Shown here piece by piece: positions 37,216 through 45,902 of a stretch of DNA of 64,000 nucleotides. The notes under the pieces were generated by a model that searched no databases, was not told where the DNA came from, and saw only the letters and a list, made by a program, of their open reading frames with translations. The DNA comes from Methylobacterium sp. 2A (GTDB lineage: Bacteria; Pseudomonadota; Alphaproteobacteria; Rhizobiales; Beijerinckiaceae), in contig NZ_VUOK01000048.1 in NCBI RefSeq assembly GCF_009806555.1, positions 176,473 to 240,472 on the forward strand, written 5' to 3'. A program made the translations under genes and the position numbers. Within the stretch, counting starts at the first letter, position 1, and every line of letters begins with the position of its first letter.

Positions 37216-38559
37216 ATGGATCGTCGCGTCCTGTTGGCCGGCGTCGGCGGTCTCGCCGCATGGACTGCGCTTCGCCCGGCGGCCTCGGCTGCGGCCGGGG
37301 ACAGGACGCCCATCGTGCTCTGGCACGCGATGTCGGGCGCGAACGGCGAGGAGGTCGACCGTCTGACGCGCGCCTTCAACGCGAGCCAATCCGAGGTGAC
37401 GCTGGGGGCGGTGTTCAAGGGCACCTACCCCGAGACGCTGACGGCGGCGATCGCCGCCTACCGCGCCGGCAAGGCGCCGCACATCGTCCAGATCTTCGAG
37501 GTCGGCACGGGCACGATGCTGCAGGCCGGCCCCGCCATCAAGCAGGCCTGGAAGCTCGCGGAGGAGACCGGATTCGGCCTCGATCCCAAGGCCTACATCC
37601 CCGGCGTGCGCGGCTATTACAGCCTGCCGGACGGCAAGCTCGCCTCGATGCCGTTCAACTCCTCGACGGCGGTGATGTGGTACAACCGCGACGCCTTCGA
37701 GAAGGCGGGGCTCGATCCCGACACGCCGCCGGCCACCTACGACGATTACGCCAAGGCGGCCCGCACCCTCGCCTCGAAGGCGCCCACACCGATCGCGAGC
37801 ACGTCGGCCTGGATGACCTGGATCCAGTTCGAGGAATACGCCGCGATCCAGAACCTCGCCTACGCCACCGAGAACGACGGCTATGACGGCCTCGGTGCGG
37901 AACTGCTGATCAACACAAAACCCTTCGTCGACCAGCTCCAGCGCTTCATGGACCTGTCGAAGGACGGGGCCTTCAAGTATACCGGCCGCGACACGGCACC
38001 GGACGCGATCTTCTATTCCGGTCAGGCCGCGATCGGGTTCGGCTCGTCGTCGGGCCGCGCCGACATCGTCAAGAACGCCACGTTCCGCTACGCCGAGACC
38101 TTCCTGCCGACGGAGCCGGCTCTGAACCCGCGGCCGAACAACTCGATCATCGGCGGCGCCAGCCTGTGGGCGATGACGGCGCCCAAGCGCACCGAGGCCG
38201 AGTACAAGGCCGTCGCGGCCTTCTACGCCTTCATCGCGAAGCCCGAGCAGGTCGCCCTCTACGCCCAGAATACCGGCTACGTCCCGGTGACGCTCGCGGG
38301 CTATGAGGCCACCAAGCAGGCGGGCTATTTCGACAGGAATCCCGGCACCGACGTGCCGGCGCGGCAGCTCTCCCGCGGGGACCTGACCCCGAACTCGCGC
38401 GGCCTGCGCCTCGGCCGCCTGCCGGAGATCCGCGCGATCCTCTACGAGGAGATCGAGAAGGCGCTCCAGGGCCAGCAGACCGCGCAGGCCGCAATGGACA
38501 GCGCCGCCGCGCGCGGCAACCGGGTGCTGCGCGACTTCCAGAAATCCGCGCGCGGCTGA
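37216..38559 (+). CDS. ugpB: Glycerol-3-phosphate ABC transporter, periplasmic binding protein
   Basis: ATG 37216 follows AGGGAGA (447 residues). The signal sequence MDRRVLLAGVGGLAAW with an Arg pair could be Sec or Tat. The mature protein begins PIVLWHAMSGANGEEVDRLT and includes GTYPETLTAAIAAYRAGKAPHIVQIFEVGTGTM and SMPFNSSTAVMWYNRDAF, which are UgpB signatures. It binds sn-glycerol-3-phosphate or glycerophosphodiesters. It is first in a tight operon with the two permeases and the ATPase. I see no clear Pho box upstream. Confidence 0.93.
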   Translation: MDRRVLLAGVGGLAAWTALRPAASAAAGDRTPIVLWHAMSGANGEEVDRLTRAFNASQSEVTLGAVFKGTYPETLTAAIAAYRAGKAPHIVQIFEVGTGTMLQAGPAIKQAWKLAEETGFGLDPKAYIPGVRGYYSLPDGKLASMPFNSSTAVMWYNRDAFEKAGLDPDTPPATYDDYAKAARTLASKAPTPIASTSAWMTWIQFEEYAAIQNLAYATENDGYDGLGAELLINTKPFVDQLQRFMDLSKDGAFKYTGRDTAPDAIFYSGQAAIGFGSSSGRADIVKNATFRYAETFLPTEPALNPRPNNSIIGGASLWAMTAPKRTEAEYKAVAAFYAFIAKPEQVALYAQNTGYVPVTLAGYEATKQAGYFDRNPGTDVPARQLSRGDLTPNSRGLRLGRLPEIRAILYEEIEKALQGQQTAQAAMDSAAARGNRVLRDFQKSARG

Positions 38560-38586
38560 CGCGGCGGATCGGAAGGCTCTCCAGGC

Positions 38587-39468
38587 ATGGAACGACGGAC
38601 GCTGTTCCCCGGCCGGCTGCTGCCGGCCCTGCTGATCCTGCCGCAGCTCGTGCTGACGGTGGTCTTCTTCCTGTGGCCGGCCGTCCAGGCGATCAAATCG
38701 AGCCTGGAGCGCGAGGACGCCTTCGGCACCAGCACGGAATTCGTCGGGCTCGACAATTTCACCGACCTGTTCGCGGATCCGCTCTATCGCGCGGCGATCG
38801 GGCGGACGGTCGTGTTCTGCGCCTGCGTGACCGCGGTCTCGATGGGCGTGGCGCTGGTGCTCGCCGTCCTGGCCGATACCGAGATCCGGGGCCGCGCCTT
38901 CTACCGCACGATGCTGATCTGGCCCTACGCGGTGGCGCCCGCCATGGCGGCGGTGCTGTGGGTGCTGATGTTTCACCCGCAGATCGGCCTCGTCGGCGCG
39001 TGGCTGAACCGGATGGGGATCGCCTGGGACTACAAGCTCGACGGCACCCAGGCCATGGCGCTCGTGATCCTGGCCGCCGCCTGGAAGCAGATCAGCTACA
39101 ACTTCATTTTCTTCCTGGCGGGCCTCCAGGCCATCCCGAAGACGATCATCGAGGCGGCCCGCATCGACGGCGCCCGGGGCCTGCGCCGGTTCCGCACCAT
39201 CCTCCTGCCGCTGCTGATGCCGACGGTCTACTTCCTGCTCGTCGTCGATCTCGTCTACGCGGCCTTCGACACCTTCGCGACGGTCTACGCGGTGAACGGC
39301 GGCGGGCCGGGGCAATCGACCCAGACGCTCGTCCTCAAGGTCTATCTCGACGGCGTGGTCAACGCGAATGTCGGCGCGTCCTCGGCCCAATCGGTGGTGC
39401 TGATGGCCGGCGTCATCGTCCTCTGCGCCCTGCAGTTCCGGTTCCTCGGGCGGAAGGCCGTCACCTGA
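38587..39468 (+). CDS. ugpA: Glycerol-3-phosphate ABC transporter permease UgpA
   Basis: The 293-residue protein has six predicted spans and the EAA loop EAARIDGARGLRRFRTILLPLL (here about 191-212) that docks onto the ATPase. LLPALLILPQLVLTVVFFLWP and GLDNFTDLF at the N-terminus are typical of UgpA. It begins 27 bases after ugpB, and its TGA stop shares a base with the ATG of ugpE (TGATG), so translation is coupled. Confidence 0.93.
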   Translation: MERRTLFPGRLLPALLILPQLVLTVVFFLWPAVQAIKSSLEREDAFGTSTEFVGLDNFTDLFADPLYRAAIGRTVVFCACVTAVSMGVALVLAVLADTEIRGRAFYRTMLIWPYAVAPAMAAVLWVLMFHPQIGLVGAWLNRMGIAWDYKLDGTQAMALVILAAAWKQISYNFIFFLAGLQAIPKTIIEAARIDGARGLRRFRTILLPLLMPTVYFLLVVDLVYAAFDTFATVYAVNGGGPGQSTQTLVLKVYLDGVVNANVGASSAQSVVLMAGVIVLCALQFRFLGRKAVT

Positions 39469-40301
39469 TGCCCCGGAGAGCGCTGAACCTGATCCCCCAC
39501 GCCGTGCTGATTCTGGCGATCCTGCTCTTCGCCCTGCCGATCTGGATCGCGATCGCCGGCTCGACCCAGGATTCGGCCGCGATCGCCCGCGGCGAGGTCT
39601 CGCTCGTCCCGAACCTCTCCGGCCTCGGGGTCTACCGCGACGTGCTGGTGAACGGCTCGGCGGGGGCCGGGCCGGTCTGGCGGGCGCTCCTCGTCTCGGC
39701 CGGGATGGCGCTCGCGATCGCGTTCGGCAAGATCGCCCTGTCGCTGCCCTCGGCCTATGCGGTCACCTTCTTCCGCTTCCCGTTCCGCATGGCGGCCTTC
39801 TGGCTGATCTTCCTGACTCTGATGCTGCCGGTCGAGGTGCGGCTGATCCCGACCTTCCAGGTCATGTCCTCCCTCGATCTGATCAACAGCTTCACGGGCC
39901 TGACGATACCGCTCATCGCCTCGGCGACGGCGACGCTGCTGTTTCGCCAGACCTTCCTCGCCGTCCCGGACGAGCTCGTCGAGGCGGCGCGGATCGATGG
40001 GGCCGGGCCCTTGCGCTTCCTGCGGGACATCCTGATCCCGGTCTCGGGTGCCAATATCGCGGCGTTGTTCGTGATCCTGTTCGTCTACGGCTGGAACCAG
40101 TACCTGTGGCCGCTGCTCGTCGCGACCGATCCCAGGCTCGACACGGTGGTGATCAGCATCGTCAAGATGATCGGCGTCGATACCGCGACCGAATGGAACA
40201 AGGTCATGGCGACGGCGGTGCTGGCGCTCATCCCCCCCGTGGCGGTGGTGCTCCTGATGCAGCGCTGGTTCGTGAAGGGCCTGACGGAGGGCGACAAGTG
40301 A
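39468..40301 (+). CDS. ugpE: Glycerol-3-phosphate ABC transporter permease UgpE
   Basis: The 277-residue protein has an N-terminal span (HAVLILAILLFALPIWIAIAG) and the permease loop EAARIDGAGPLRFLRDILIPV (about 178-198). FVYGWNQYLWPLLVATDP is characteristic of UgpE. It starts at ATG 39468 overlapping the ugpA stop. Its own stop overlaps the ATG of ugpC in the same TGATG manner, so four genes form one translationally linked unit. Confidence 0.93.
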   Translation: MPRRALNLIPHAVLILAILLFALPIWIAIAGSTQDSAAIARGEVSLVPNLSGLGVYRDVLVNGSAGAGPVWRALLVSAGMALAIAFGKIALSLPSAYAVTFFRFPFRMAAFWLIFLTLMLPVEVRLIPTFQVMSSLDLINSFTGLTIPLIASATATLLFRQTFLAVPDELVEAARIDGAGPLRFLRDILIPVSGANIAALFVILFVYGWNQYLWPLLVATDPRLDTVVISIVKMIGVDTATEWNKVMATAVLALIPPVAVVLLMQRWFVKGLTEGDK

Positions 40302-41401
40302 TGGCGGGCCTGAAACTCGACGGCCTGCGCAAGAGCTTCGGCAGCAACGCGATCCTGAAGGGAGTCGACCTCGCCCTGGCGGACGGCGAGATGCTGGTGA
40401 TCGTCGGCGCGTCGGGCTGCGGGAAATCCACCCTGCTGCGCATCGTGGCGGGTCTGGAGACGCCGACCGCCGGGCGCGTCCTGATCGACGGGCGCGACGT
40501 CACGGATCTCGACCCGTCGGCGCGCGACATCGCCATGGTGTTCCAGAACTACGCCCTGTACCCGCATATGAGCGTGTTCGAGAACATGGCCTACGGGCTG
40601 AAGATCCGCGGCCTGCCCCGCGCCGAGATCCGCGCGAAGGTCGATGCGGCCTCGGCCCTGCTGGGCCTGGAGGCGCTGCTCGAGCGCAAGCCGCGTCAGC
40701 TGTCCGGCGGCCAGCGCCAGCGGGTCGCCATGGGGCGCGCCATCGTCCGCGACCCGAAACTCTTCCTGTTCGACGAGCCCCTGTCGAATCTCGACGCCAA
40801 GCTCCGGGTGCAGATGCGCGGCGAGATCCGCCGCCTCCAGCGCCGGCTGAAGGTGACGAGCCTCTATGTCACGCACGATCAGGTCGAGGCGATGACGCTC
40901 GGCGACCGTCTGCTCGTGATGCACCAGGGCGTGCCGGTTCAGCTGGCGACGCCGGCCGAGGTCTTCGAGCGCCCCGCCGACACCTACGTGGCGGGGTTCA
41001 TCGGCTCGCCCGCGATGAACCTGCTGCCCGGCCGGCTCGGGCGGAACGGCACGCGGGTGACGGTCGCGGGCACCGACATCGACCTCGGATCGCGGCGGTT
41101 CGACCGGCCAGACGGGTTCCCCGTGGTCCTGGGCATCCGCCCGGAACATGTCGTGCTCGACGCGGCGGGCACGACATGGCCGGTCGAGGTCGTTGAACTC
41201 CTCGGGTCCGAGATGCTGGTGCATGCCGGCCGTCCGGGCGAGGCGTCGCTGACGCTCAGGATCGCGAACGGCACGCCGGTGGGCGACACCATCCAGGTCG
41301 CGTTCCCCGCCGCGCAACTCCACATCTTCGACCAGGCGACCGGCCTTCGGATGGAGGCCCGGGAGCCGGCCTACGGCAGCACGAGGCCGGCGACGCCGTA
41401 G
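40301..41401 (+). CDS. ugpC: Glycerol-3-phosphate ABC transporter ATP-binding protein
   Basis: The 366-residue protein has Walker A GASGCGKSTLL (about 36-46), Q-loop MVFQNYALYPHM, the ABC signature LSGGQRQRVAMGRAI and Walker B LFLFDEPLSNLD. The switch His is in YVTHDQVEAM. A C-terminal TOBE/OB region begins near NLLPGRLG and includes GIRPEHVVL, as in the MalK/UgpC group. It energises UgpAE. The last 31 bases overlap the end of the convergent Pit gene, so both messages share complementary 3' ends. Confidence 0.95.
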   Translation: MAGLKLDGLRKSFGSNAILKGVDLALADGEMLVIVGASGCGKSTLLRIVAGLETPTAGRVLIDGRDVTDLDPSARDIAMVFQNYALYPHMSVFENMAYGLKIRGLPRAEIRAKVDAASALLGLEALLERKPRQLSGGQRQRVAMGRAIVRDPKLFLFDEPLSNLDAKLRVQMRGEIRRLQRRLKVTSLYVTHDQVEAMTLGDRLLVMHQGVPVQLATPAEVFERPADTYVAGFIGSPAMNLLPGRLGRNGTRVTVAGTDIDLGSRRFDRPDGFPVVLGIRPEHVVLDAAGTTWPVEVVELLGSEMLVHAGRPGEASLTLRIANGTPVGDTIQVAFPAAQLHIFDQATGLRMEAREPAYGSTRPATP

Positions 41402-42360
41402 ATCAGGGCCGCGACCAGACCGGCGGCCGGCATCGTGACCACCCAGGCGACCACGATGCCCTGGGCGACGTTCCAGCGGACCGCCGAGACCCGCCGCGCC
41501 GCGCCGACGCCGACGATCGCCCCGGTGATCGTGTGCGTGGTCGAGACCGGGATCCCGAACGCCGTGGCGGCGAACAGGGTCAGCGCACCGCCGGTCTCGG
41601 CGCAGAAGCCCTGCATGGGCGTCAGCCGCGTGATCTTCGATCCCATCGTGTGCACGATGCGCCAGCCGCCGAGCAAGGTGCCGAGCGCCATGGCGGACTG
41701 GCAGGACAGCACCACCCATAGCGGCACGTGGAACCCGCCACTGCCCTCGCCGTGGGCGTAGAGCAGCACGGCGATGATGCCCATGGTCTTCTGCGCGTCG
41801 TTGCCGCCATGGCCCAGGGAGTAGAGCGAGGCCGAGACGAATTGCAGGTTGCGGAACAGTCCGTCCACGGCGACCGGCGTGGAGCGCACGAAGATCCACG
41901 ACACGCCGAGCACGAGCAGCAGCGCGAGTACGAAGCCCAAAGCCGGCGACAGCACGATGGCGGCGCTCGTGGTTATCACGCCAGGCCAGACGATGGCGCC
42001 GAGCCCGGCTTTCGCGATGCCGGCCCCCAGGAGGCCGCCGATGAGGGCATGCGAGCTGGAGGACGGGATGCCGGCATACCACGTCAGCAGGTTCCAGGTG
42101 ATCGCGCCGCCCAGCGCGCCCAGGATCACCCGGTCATTCACCAGCGCGACGTCGATGATGCCGGACCCGACCGTGCCGGCGACGTGCAGGCCGAAGACCA
42201 GGAAGGCCACGAAGTTGAAGAAGGCCGCCCAGAACACGGCGTAGCGCGGCGCCAGCACCCGGGTCGACACGATGGTGGCGATCGAGTTGGCGGCGTCGTG
42301 CAGCCCGTTCAGGAAGTCGAAGACCAGGGCGACGGCGATGAGGAGGATCAGGAGCGTCAC
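41371..42360 (-). CDS. pit: Low-affinity inorganic phosphate transporter (Pit family)
   Basis: The 329-residue membrane protein has the two PHO4 signature repeats, DFLNGLHDAANSIATIVSTRVL near the N-terminus and SLGHGGNDAQKTMGIIAVLL in the middle. About ten spans are predicted, with GIPVSTTHTITGAIVGVGAA in the second half. It imports phosphate (as a metal-phosphate complex) with protons. The upstream DUF47 gene is 15 bases away from its start and is the usual partner. Its 3' end overlaps ugpC by 31 bases in convergent orientation. Confidence 0.93.
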   Translation of the reverse strand: MTLLILLIAVALVFDFLNGLHDAANSIATIVSTRVLAPRYAVFWAAFFNFVAFLVFGLHVAGTVGSGIIDVALVNDRVILGALGGAITWNLLTWYAGIPSSSSHALIGGLLGAGIAKAGLGAIVWPGVITTSAAIVLSPALGFVLALLLVLGVSWIFVRSTPVAVDGLFRNLQFVSASLYSLGHGGNDAQKTMGIIAVLLYAHGEGSGGFHVPLWVVLSCQSAMALGTLLGGWRIVHTMGSKITRLTPMQGFCAETGGALTLFAATAFGIPVSTTHTITGAIVGVGAARRVSAVRWNVAQGIVVAWVVTMPAAGLVAALIYGVAGLVLP

Positions 42361-42375
42361 GCGCGGGCCGTCGGC

Positions 42376-43017
42376 TCAGACGTGCTCGACGAGGATGCTG
42401 CTGATCTGGTTCGCCACGTCCTCGAACCGATCCATGACCTTCTCCAGGCTGTCGTAGAGTTCGGACCCGACCAGGAAGGCCATCGGCTCCTGCCGGGAGG
42501 CCTTGAACAGCGCCTTCAGCCCGGCATTGTGCAGGTCGTCGGCGCGGCCCTCCAGCTGGATGACCCGCTCGGTCAGGGCGTTCAGCGCAGTGGCGTTCTC
42601 GCCCAGCGACCGCAGCTTCGGGAGAGCCTCGGCGACCACGGAGGCGGCCTCCTGGATCACGGTGCCCATCTCGCGCATCGCCGGCTCGAAGGTCGTCACC
42701 TCGAAGAGCTGAACGGCCTTGGCGGTCTTGAGCATCTGGTCGATGGCGTCGTCGAGGGCGGTCACCAGGGCCTGGATGTCGCCGCGGTCGAAGGGCGTGA
42801 TGAAGGTTCTGCGGACCGCGAGCAGGGCGTCCCGGGTGATCACGTCGGCCTTGTCCTCATGCTCGGCGATCGCGCGGCAGGCCAGCGACACGTCCTGCGT
42901 CCCATCGAGCAGCGCCCGCAGCGCGGCCGCGCCGTCCACGAGCGTGGCGGCATGGCGCTCGAACAGGTCGAAGAAGCGATCCTCCTTCGGCATGAGCGCG
43001 CGGAACCAACCCAGCAT
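42376..43017 (-). CDS. DUF47 (PhoU-like) Pit accessory protein
   Basis: I start at ATG 43015-43017, giving a 213-residue all-helical protein opening MLGWFRALMPKEDRFFDLFERHA, the typical start of TIGR00153/DUF47 proteins. EHEDKADVITRDAL, ITPFDRGDIQALVTALDDAID and DSLEKVMDRFEDVANQI give the E/DxxxD metal-binding motifs of PhoU-like folds. These proteins are encoded next to Pit transporters and are thought to modulate them. The two genes form an operon with 15 bases between them. An in-frame Met at 43086 would add an unconserved extension. Confidence 0.9.
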   Translation of the reverse strand: MLGWFRALMPKEDRFFDLFERHAATLVDGAAALRALLDGTQDVSLACRAIAEHEDKADVITRDALLAVRRTFITPFDRGDIQALVTALDDAIDQMLKTAKAVQLFEVTTFEPAMREMGTVIQEAASVVAEALPKLRSLGENATALNALTERVIQLEGRADDLHNAGLKALFKASRQEPMAFLVGSELYDSLEKVMDRFEDVANQISSILVEHV

Positions 43018-43356
43018 GCGAAGCCCCGGTGTTGCGGTGTGATCGTCCCTGAGACCGCGGTCGTTCTCGGCTGCCCACGGCGGCAATCAGGTTTTCGAGG
43101 TATCAACCCGCCAAGGTAAGGGCGGATCTGCAGCCGGCTAGGGTTTGGCCACCGACGCCGCGTGCGATTTCCACCGGGCGCCTCGAACAGCCCGGCCTCC
43201 GGGAGCCCTTCGGGCACCGTCTGGGGTTCGGTTCCGCGCCCCGCGCGTCGGCCGACATCGGCTGCCGGCCGTGCCCTGAAGGCCGATCGACCGGAGGTCG
43301 GCGGATGGCGCGCATGCGTCCCTATTCGCCGACGATAGCGGCGCTATCCTCATCCG
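43018..43356. other. Divergent gap upstream of phosphatase gene
   Basis: The 339-base gap between divergent DUF47 and phosphatase genes holds no recognisable gene. Its notable feature is the perfect inverted repeat GATAGC-GGC-GCTATC at 43334-43348, ending 8 bases before the phosphatase start codon. Confidence 0.5.
43334..43348. promoter_or_regulatory. Palindrome overlapping the ribosome-binding position of the phosphatase gene
   Basis: The perfect 6-base arms with a 3-base loop occupy the place where a Shine-Dalgarno sequence should be, and no purine-rich site is seen between it and ATG 43357. It could be a repressor operator or an RNA hairpin that limits translation. Confidence 0.45.
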
Positions 43357-44796
43357 ATGACCAGATTTGCCGAACACGTTCTCATCGTCGCCCTCACGCT
43401 GATACCGCTGCGCGCGGAGGCGCAATCGCCGCCCAATCTCACCGCTCTGGCCGGACTCGCCCCGGTGGCTGCGCTCCCCAACGCGCCCGAAGGCAAGGCG
43501 GCCCTGGACGCGAACCTCAAGGTTACGGGCGACATCCAGACCGGCGCTCTCCAGCAGCCAATCCTCATGTCGTTCCCGGAGCAGCAGAAGCTTGCGCTGC
43601 GCGACTGCTTCATCACCGATGGCAATGCCGCCCAACTCGCCGATGGCCTCGGATCAAAACTCGGGGCCGCCTATCAGGGCAGAGCCCAGTACAAGGATTT
43701 CAAGACCTTCACGAGCATATCCCAATCGGTCGCTGATTTTATCGGATATACGAACACCATCGCCAAATCCGACTCGAACGCAGGTAAATATTTTTTCGCC
43801 AACGCGACGACGAACGGCAAGGATCCGGTGTCCGAGGCGGCGACGGCAATCCTCACCGCCAAGGGCGGCGTGACCGATGTGTTCGGTAAGGCCTATGGGC
43901 GCCCGGCCGGCAGCCCGGGAGCCGATTCCTACGGCAATGCCCGCCCGTTTCAGACCGAGCCGCGCCTGATCGCCTTCCGCAGTGAAGACTATTTCGGTCG
44001 TCCCTCGCACAGCCTCGATTGGCTCCGCGGCCCCAACCAGAACCTGTTCGACAGTCCCTCATACCCGAGCGGTCACACCACCTACGGCTACACCGAGGCA
44101 ATGGTCCTCGCGATCCTCGTGCCCGATCGATACCAGCAGATGATCGCCCGAGCCGCCGAATACGGCAACAACCGCATCGTCGTGGGGGCGCACTACGCGA
44201 TGGACGTGCTCGGAGGCCGGGCCACGGCCCTGCACGCTGTCGCTCATCTCCTCGCCAACGATCCGGCCTATGTCGGGCAGACCCGCAAGAATCCCGCTGT
44301 CCTCAACGAGATGAGCCACGCATCGAACCGCGAGATCGTCATCACCGACTATCCGGCGGCGCTCAAGTCGGCTCGGGCCGATCTCGACGCCGTGCTCAGG
44401 GACGCTTGCGGCGACACCGTCGCGGCCTGCGCCGCAGCCGATGACGGGCGTTTCAAGGACCCGGCGGCCAACGAGGCCCTCTACAACGCCACGCAAACCT
44501 ACGGTCTACCGGTCGTGCACCGGAACACGGCCGATGGGCGGGAGGATGTCGGCACGCTCGCGCCGGAGGCCGGGCATCTCCTGACCGCCGCGTTTCCCAC
44601 GATCACGCTTGCCGAAGCCAACGCGATCCTGACCGAGACCGAGGGACCCGGTGGCGGCTTCCTGGACGATGGCTCAAGCTTCGGTGTGTACGCACAGCTC
44701 AACCTCTACGCAGCCGCAGGTCGTGCAGCCGCACTGGCCGCGACCAGAGCGAGGACCGAGGCGATCGACCCGTCGCCGGCACGGCGCGATCGGTAA
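43357..44796 (+). CDS. Secreted PAP2-type acid phosphatase/haloperoxidase-like protein
   Basis: The 479-residue protein has a signal peptide (cleavage near AEA-QS). Its PAP2-type catalytic motifs are PSYPSGHTTYGYTEA (about 231-245; His as acid/base) and YGNNRIVVGAHYAMDVLGGR (about 267-286; His nucleophile and Asp). A first-motif candidate is DSYGNARPF. The fold is shared by bacterial non-specific acid phosphatases and vanadium haloperoxidases; the order and spacing fit a phosphatase. Placed after Ugp and Pit genes, it probably releases phosphate from organic esters in the periplasm. A region of about 190 residues after the catalytic core is longer than in class A phosphatases. Confidence 0.82.
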   Translation: MTRFAEHVLIVALTLIPLRAEAQSPPNLTALAGLAPVAALPNAPEGKAALDANLKVTGDIQTGALQQPILMSFPEQQKLALRDCFITDGNAAQLADGLGSKLGAAYQGRAQYKDFKTFTSISQSVADFIGYTNTIAKSDSNAGKYFFANATTNGKDPVSEAATAILTAKGGVTDVFGKAYGRPAGSPGADSYGNARPFQTEPRLIAFRSEDYFGRPSHSLDWLRGPNQNLFDSPSYPSGHTTYGYTEAMVLAILVPDRYQQMIARAAEYGNNRIVVGAHYAMDVLGGRATALHAVAHLLANDPAYVGQTRKNPAVLNEMSHASNREIVITDYPAALKSARADLDAVLRDACGDTVAACAAADDGRFKDPAANEALYNATQTYGLPVVHRNTADGREDVGTLAPEAGHLLTAAFPTITLAEANAILTETEGPGGGFLDDGSSFGVYAQLNLYAAAGRAAALAATRARTEAIDPSPARRDR

Positions 44797-44918
44797 CCGT
44801 GCATTCGCGGCGGCCTGATTCGGTCTCGAGCGCCTGTTCAAGGCCGCAGCCTTGTGCACCTACAGGCCGGTCTGTTCCCGCCCGCCTGGGACCGCGCCCG
44901 GTCGCCTTGCCAGGGTGG

Positions 44919-44966
44919 GCGGTCCCAAGCCTTTGTGGTCCCAAGCCTTTGTGGTCCCAAGCCTTT
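44919..44966 (+). repeat. Three perfect tandem copies of a 16-base unit
   Basis: The unit GGTCCCAAGCCTTTGT is repeated three times without change (44919-44934, 44935-44950, 44951-44966). Perfect identity suggests recent expansion. It stands 4 bases before the large inverted repeat at 44970-45012. Confidence 0.9.
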
Positions 44967-44969
44967 GTG

Positions 44970-45012
44970 ACGCGCTTTCGCGCCGAACCCATGGTCACTT
45001 CGGCGCGAAAGC
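44970..45012. repeat. Perfect 16-base inverted repeat
   Basis: The arms GCGCTTTCGCGCCGAA (44970-44985) and TTCGGCGCGAAAGCGC (44997-45012) are perfectly complementary around an 11-base loop. There is no T-run after it, so it is not a classical terminator. It could be a transcript-stabilising hairpin, a protein-binding site or a REP-like element. Confidence 0.85.
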
Positions 45013-45182
45013 GCCCGAGCCACGATCGTCTCGACCTTCGACGGGCTCGGCACGCTCAGGCGGCGTGCCGGCCTCATCGGCGCCGAGAGCGTCAGGGGCA
45101 CCGTCCGTCCACGCCCACATCCAGGCCGCAACTGCTCCGCACGCCGCCCGTTATCGGACGCGGTCAGAAATGGAGGCGGTCA

Positions 45183-45461
45183 ATGGAATCCGCTGCGCGC
45201 GTGTCGCTCCCCGTGGCGCCGGCACTCGGCTGCGTTGAGCCGGCGTTGGCCAGGAAGGACGGGCCTGGACCGGACCGGATGCCGGTCGAGCGGGTGAAGC
45301 GGATGTTGTTCGAGGCGGGCTGTACTTCGGTGATCCGGGTGAGAGCCGATGACGGACATCGGGAAGGCGAGGGTCTGAAGACCGGCGTGCCGATGGAGGT
45401 CCACGTCGATCCCAGGACCGGCGCCGTCACCGGAGAGAAGCCCGACGATGATGACGATTGA
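45183..45461 (+). CDS. Small PepSY-like protein
   Basis: The 92-residue product contains VKRMLFEAGCTSVIRVRADDGH and ends VPMEVHVDPRTGAVTGEKP followed by an Asp run. The late part resembles the end of PepSY-type domains (…V.VDP.TG.V…), which occur in protease inhibitors and periplasmic proteins, but no signal peptide is visible. ATG 45183 is preceded by GGAGGCGG. Its stop overlaps the start of the next small gene (TGATG), suggesting that they act together. Confidence 0.6.
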   Translation: MESAARVSLPVAPALGCVEPALARKDGPGPDRMPVERVKRMLFEAGCTSVIRVRADDGHREGEGLKTGVPMEVHVDPRTGAVTGEKPDDDDD

Positions 45462-45718
45462 TGCCCAAGTTCACGCTGGACGGCGTTGACGACGGTCCGC
45501 TCCGCAAGAAGGAAAAGCGTACGGCGTACCTGATCGCCGTGCACCAGAAGCGCGAGGCCGTCCGCGTCTACGCCGTGCTGGCCGTGTCGGCCGAGACCGC
45601 CCTGAGCCAGGTCCGCGCCCTGGCGACGGAAGACATGGCGGTGGACGTGGTGGGCGCTCTGTCGCGCGATCTCGCTCGACAACTCGGCCTCAAGCCCGGT
45701 GAGATGCGGCTCGTGTGA
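45461..45718 (+). CDS. Small conserved-looking protein of unknown function
   Basis: The 85-residue product (MPKFTLDGVDDGPLRKKEKR...) has a mixed alpha/beta pattern and ends LGLKPGEMRLV. I do not recognise a family. It has no signal peptide or membrane span. The start overlaps the stop of the PepSY-like gene by one base. A TTG three bases earlier is an alternative start. Amino-acid composition is normal for a real protein. Confidence 0.55.
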   Translation: MPKFTLDGVDDGPLRKKEKRTAYLIAVHQKREAVRVYAVLAVSAETALSQVRALATEDMAVDVVGALSRDLARQLGLKPGEMRLV

Positions 45719-45902
45719 GCGCCCGCGGGAGGGCTGCCGGTCGGGCTCGCGCGACCCTGCTCCCGCGTCCGTGATGGGGAAACGGGATTGTACGCGGAGC
45801 AACGCCGGGCCACGCCCGACTGCGGTGCCCCGCGGAGGCTCCGCGCAGAGACGTCGCAGGTATCCTGTGCGATCGCGGCGCTGCGCCGGCCGGCGCGCCC
45901 GC

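Larger units (their letters stand above)
44797..45182. other. Repeat-rich intergenic gap
   Basis: No convincing gene is seen. The gap holds three tandem copies of a 16-base unit (44919-44966) and, directly after, a 16-base perfect inverted repeat (44970-45012). An open frame that runs through the gap into the small gene at 45183 has Arg/Pro-rich composition and is probably not translated there. Confidence 0.5.

Noticed and set aside
44799..45182. N-terminal extension of the PepSY-like gene through the repeat region
   Set aside because: The extension is Arg/Pro-rich, crosses the tandem repeats and the palindrome, and has no conserved features. The ATG at 45183 with its purine-rich site is preferred.
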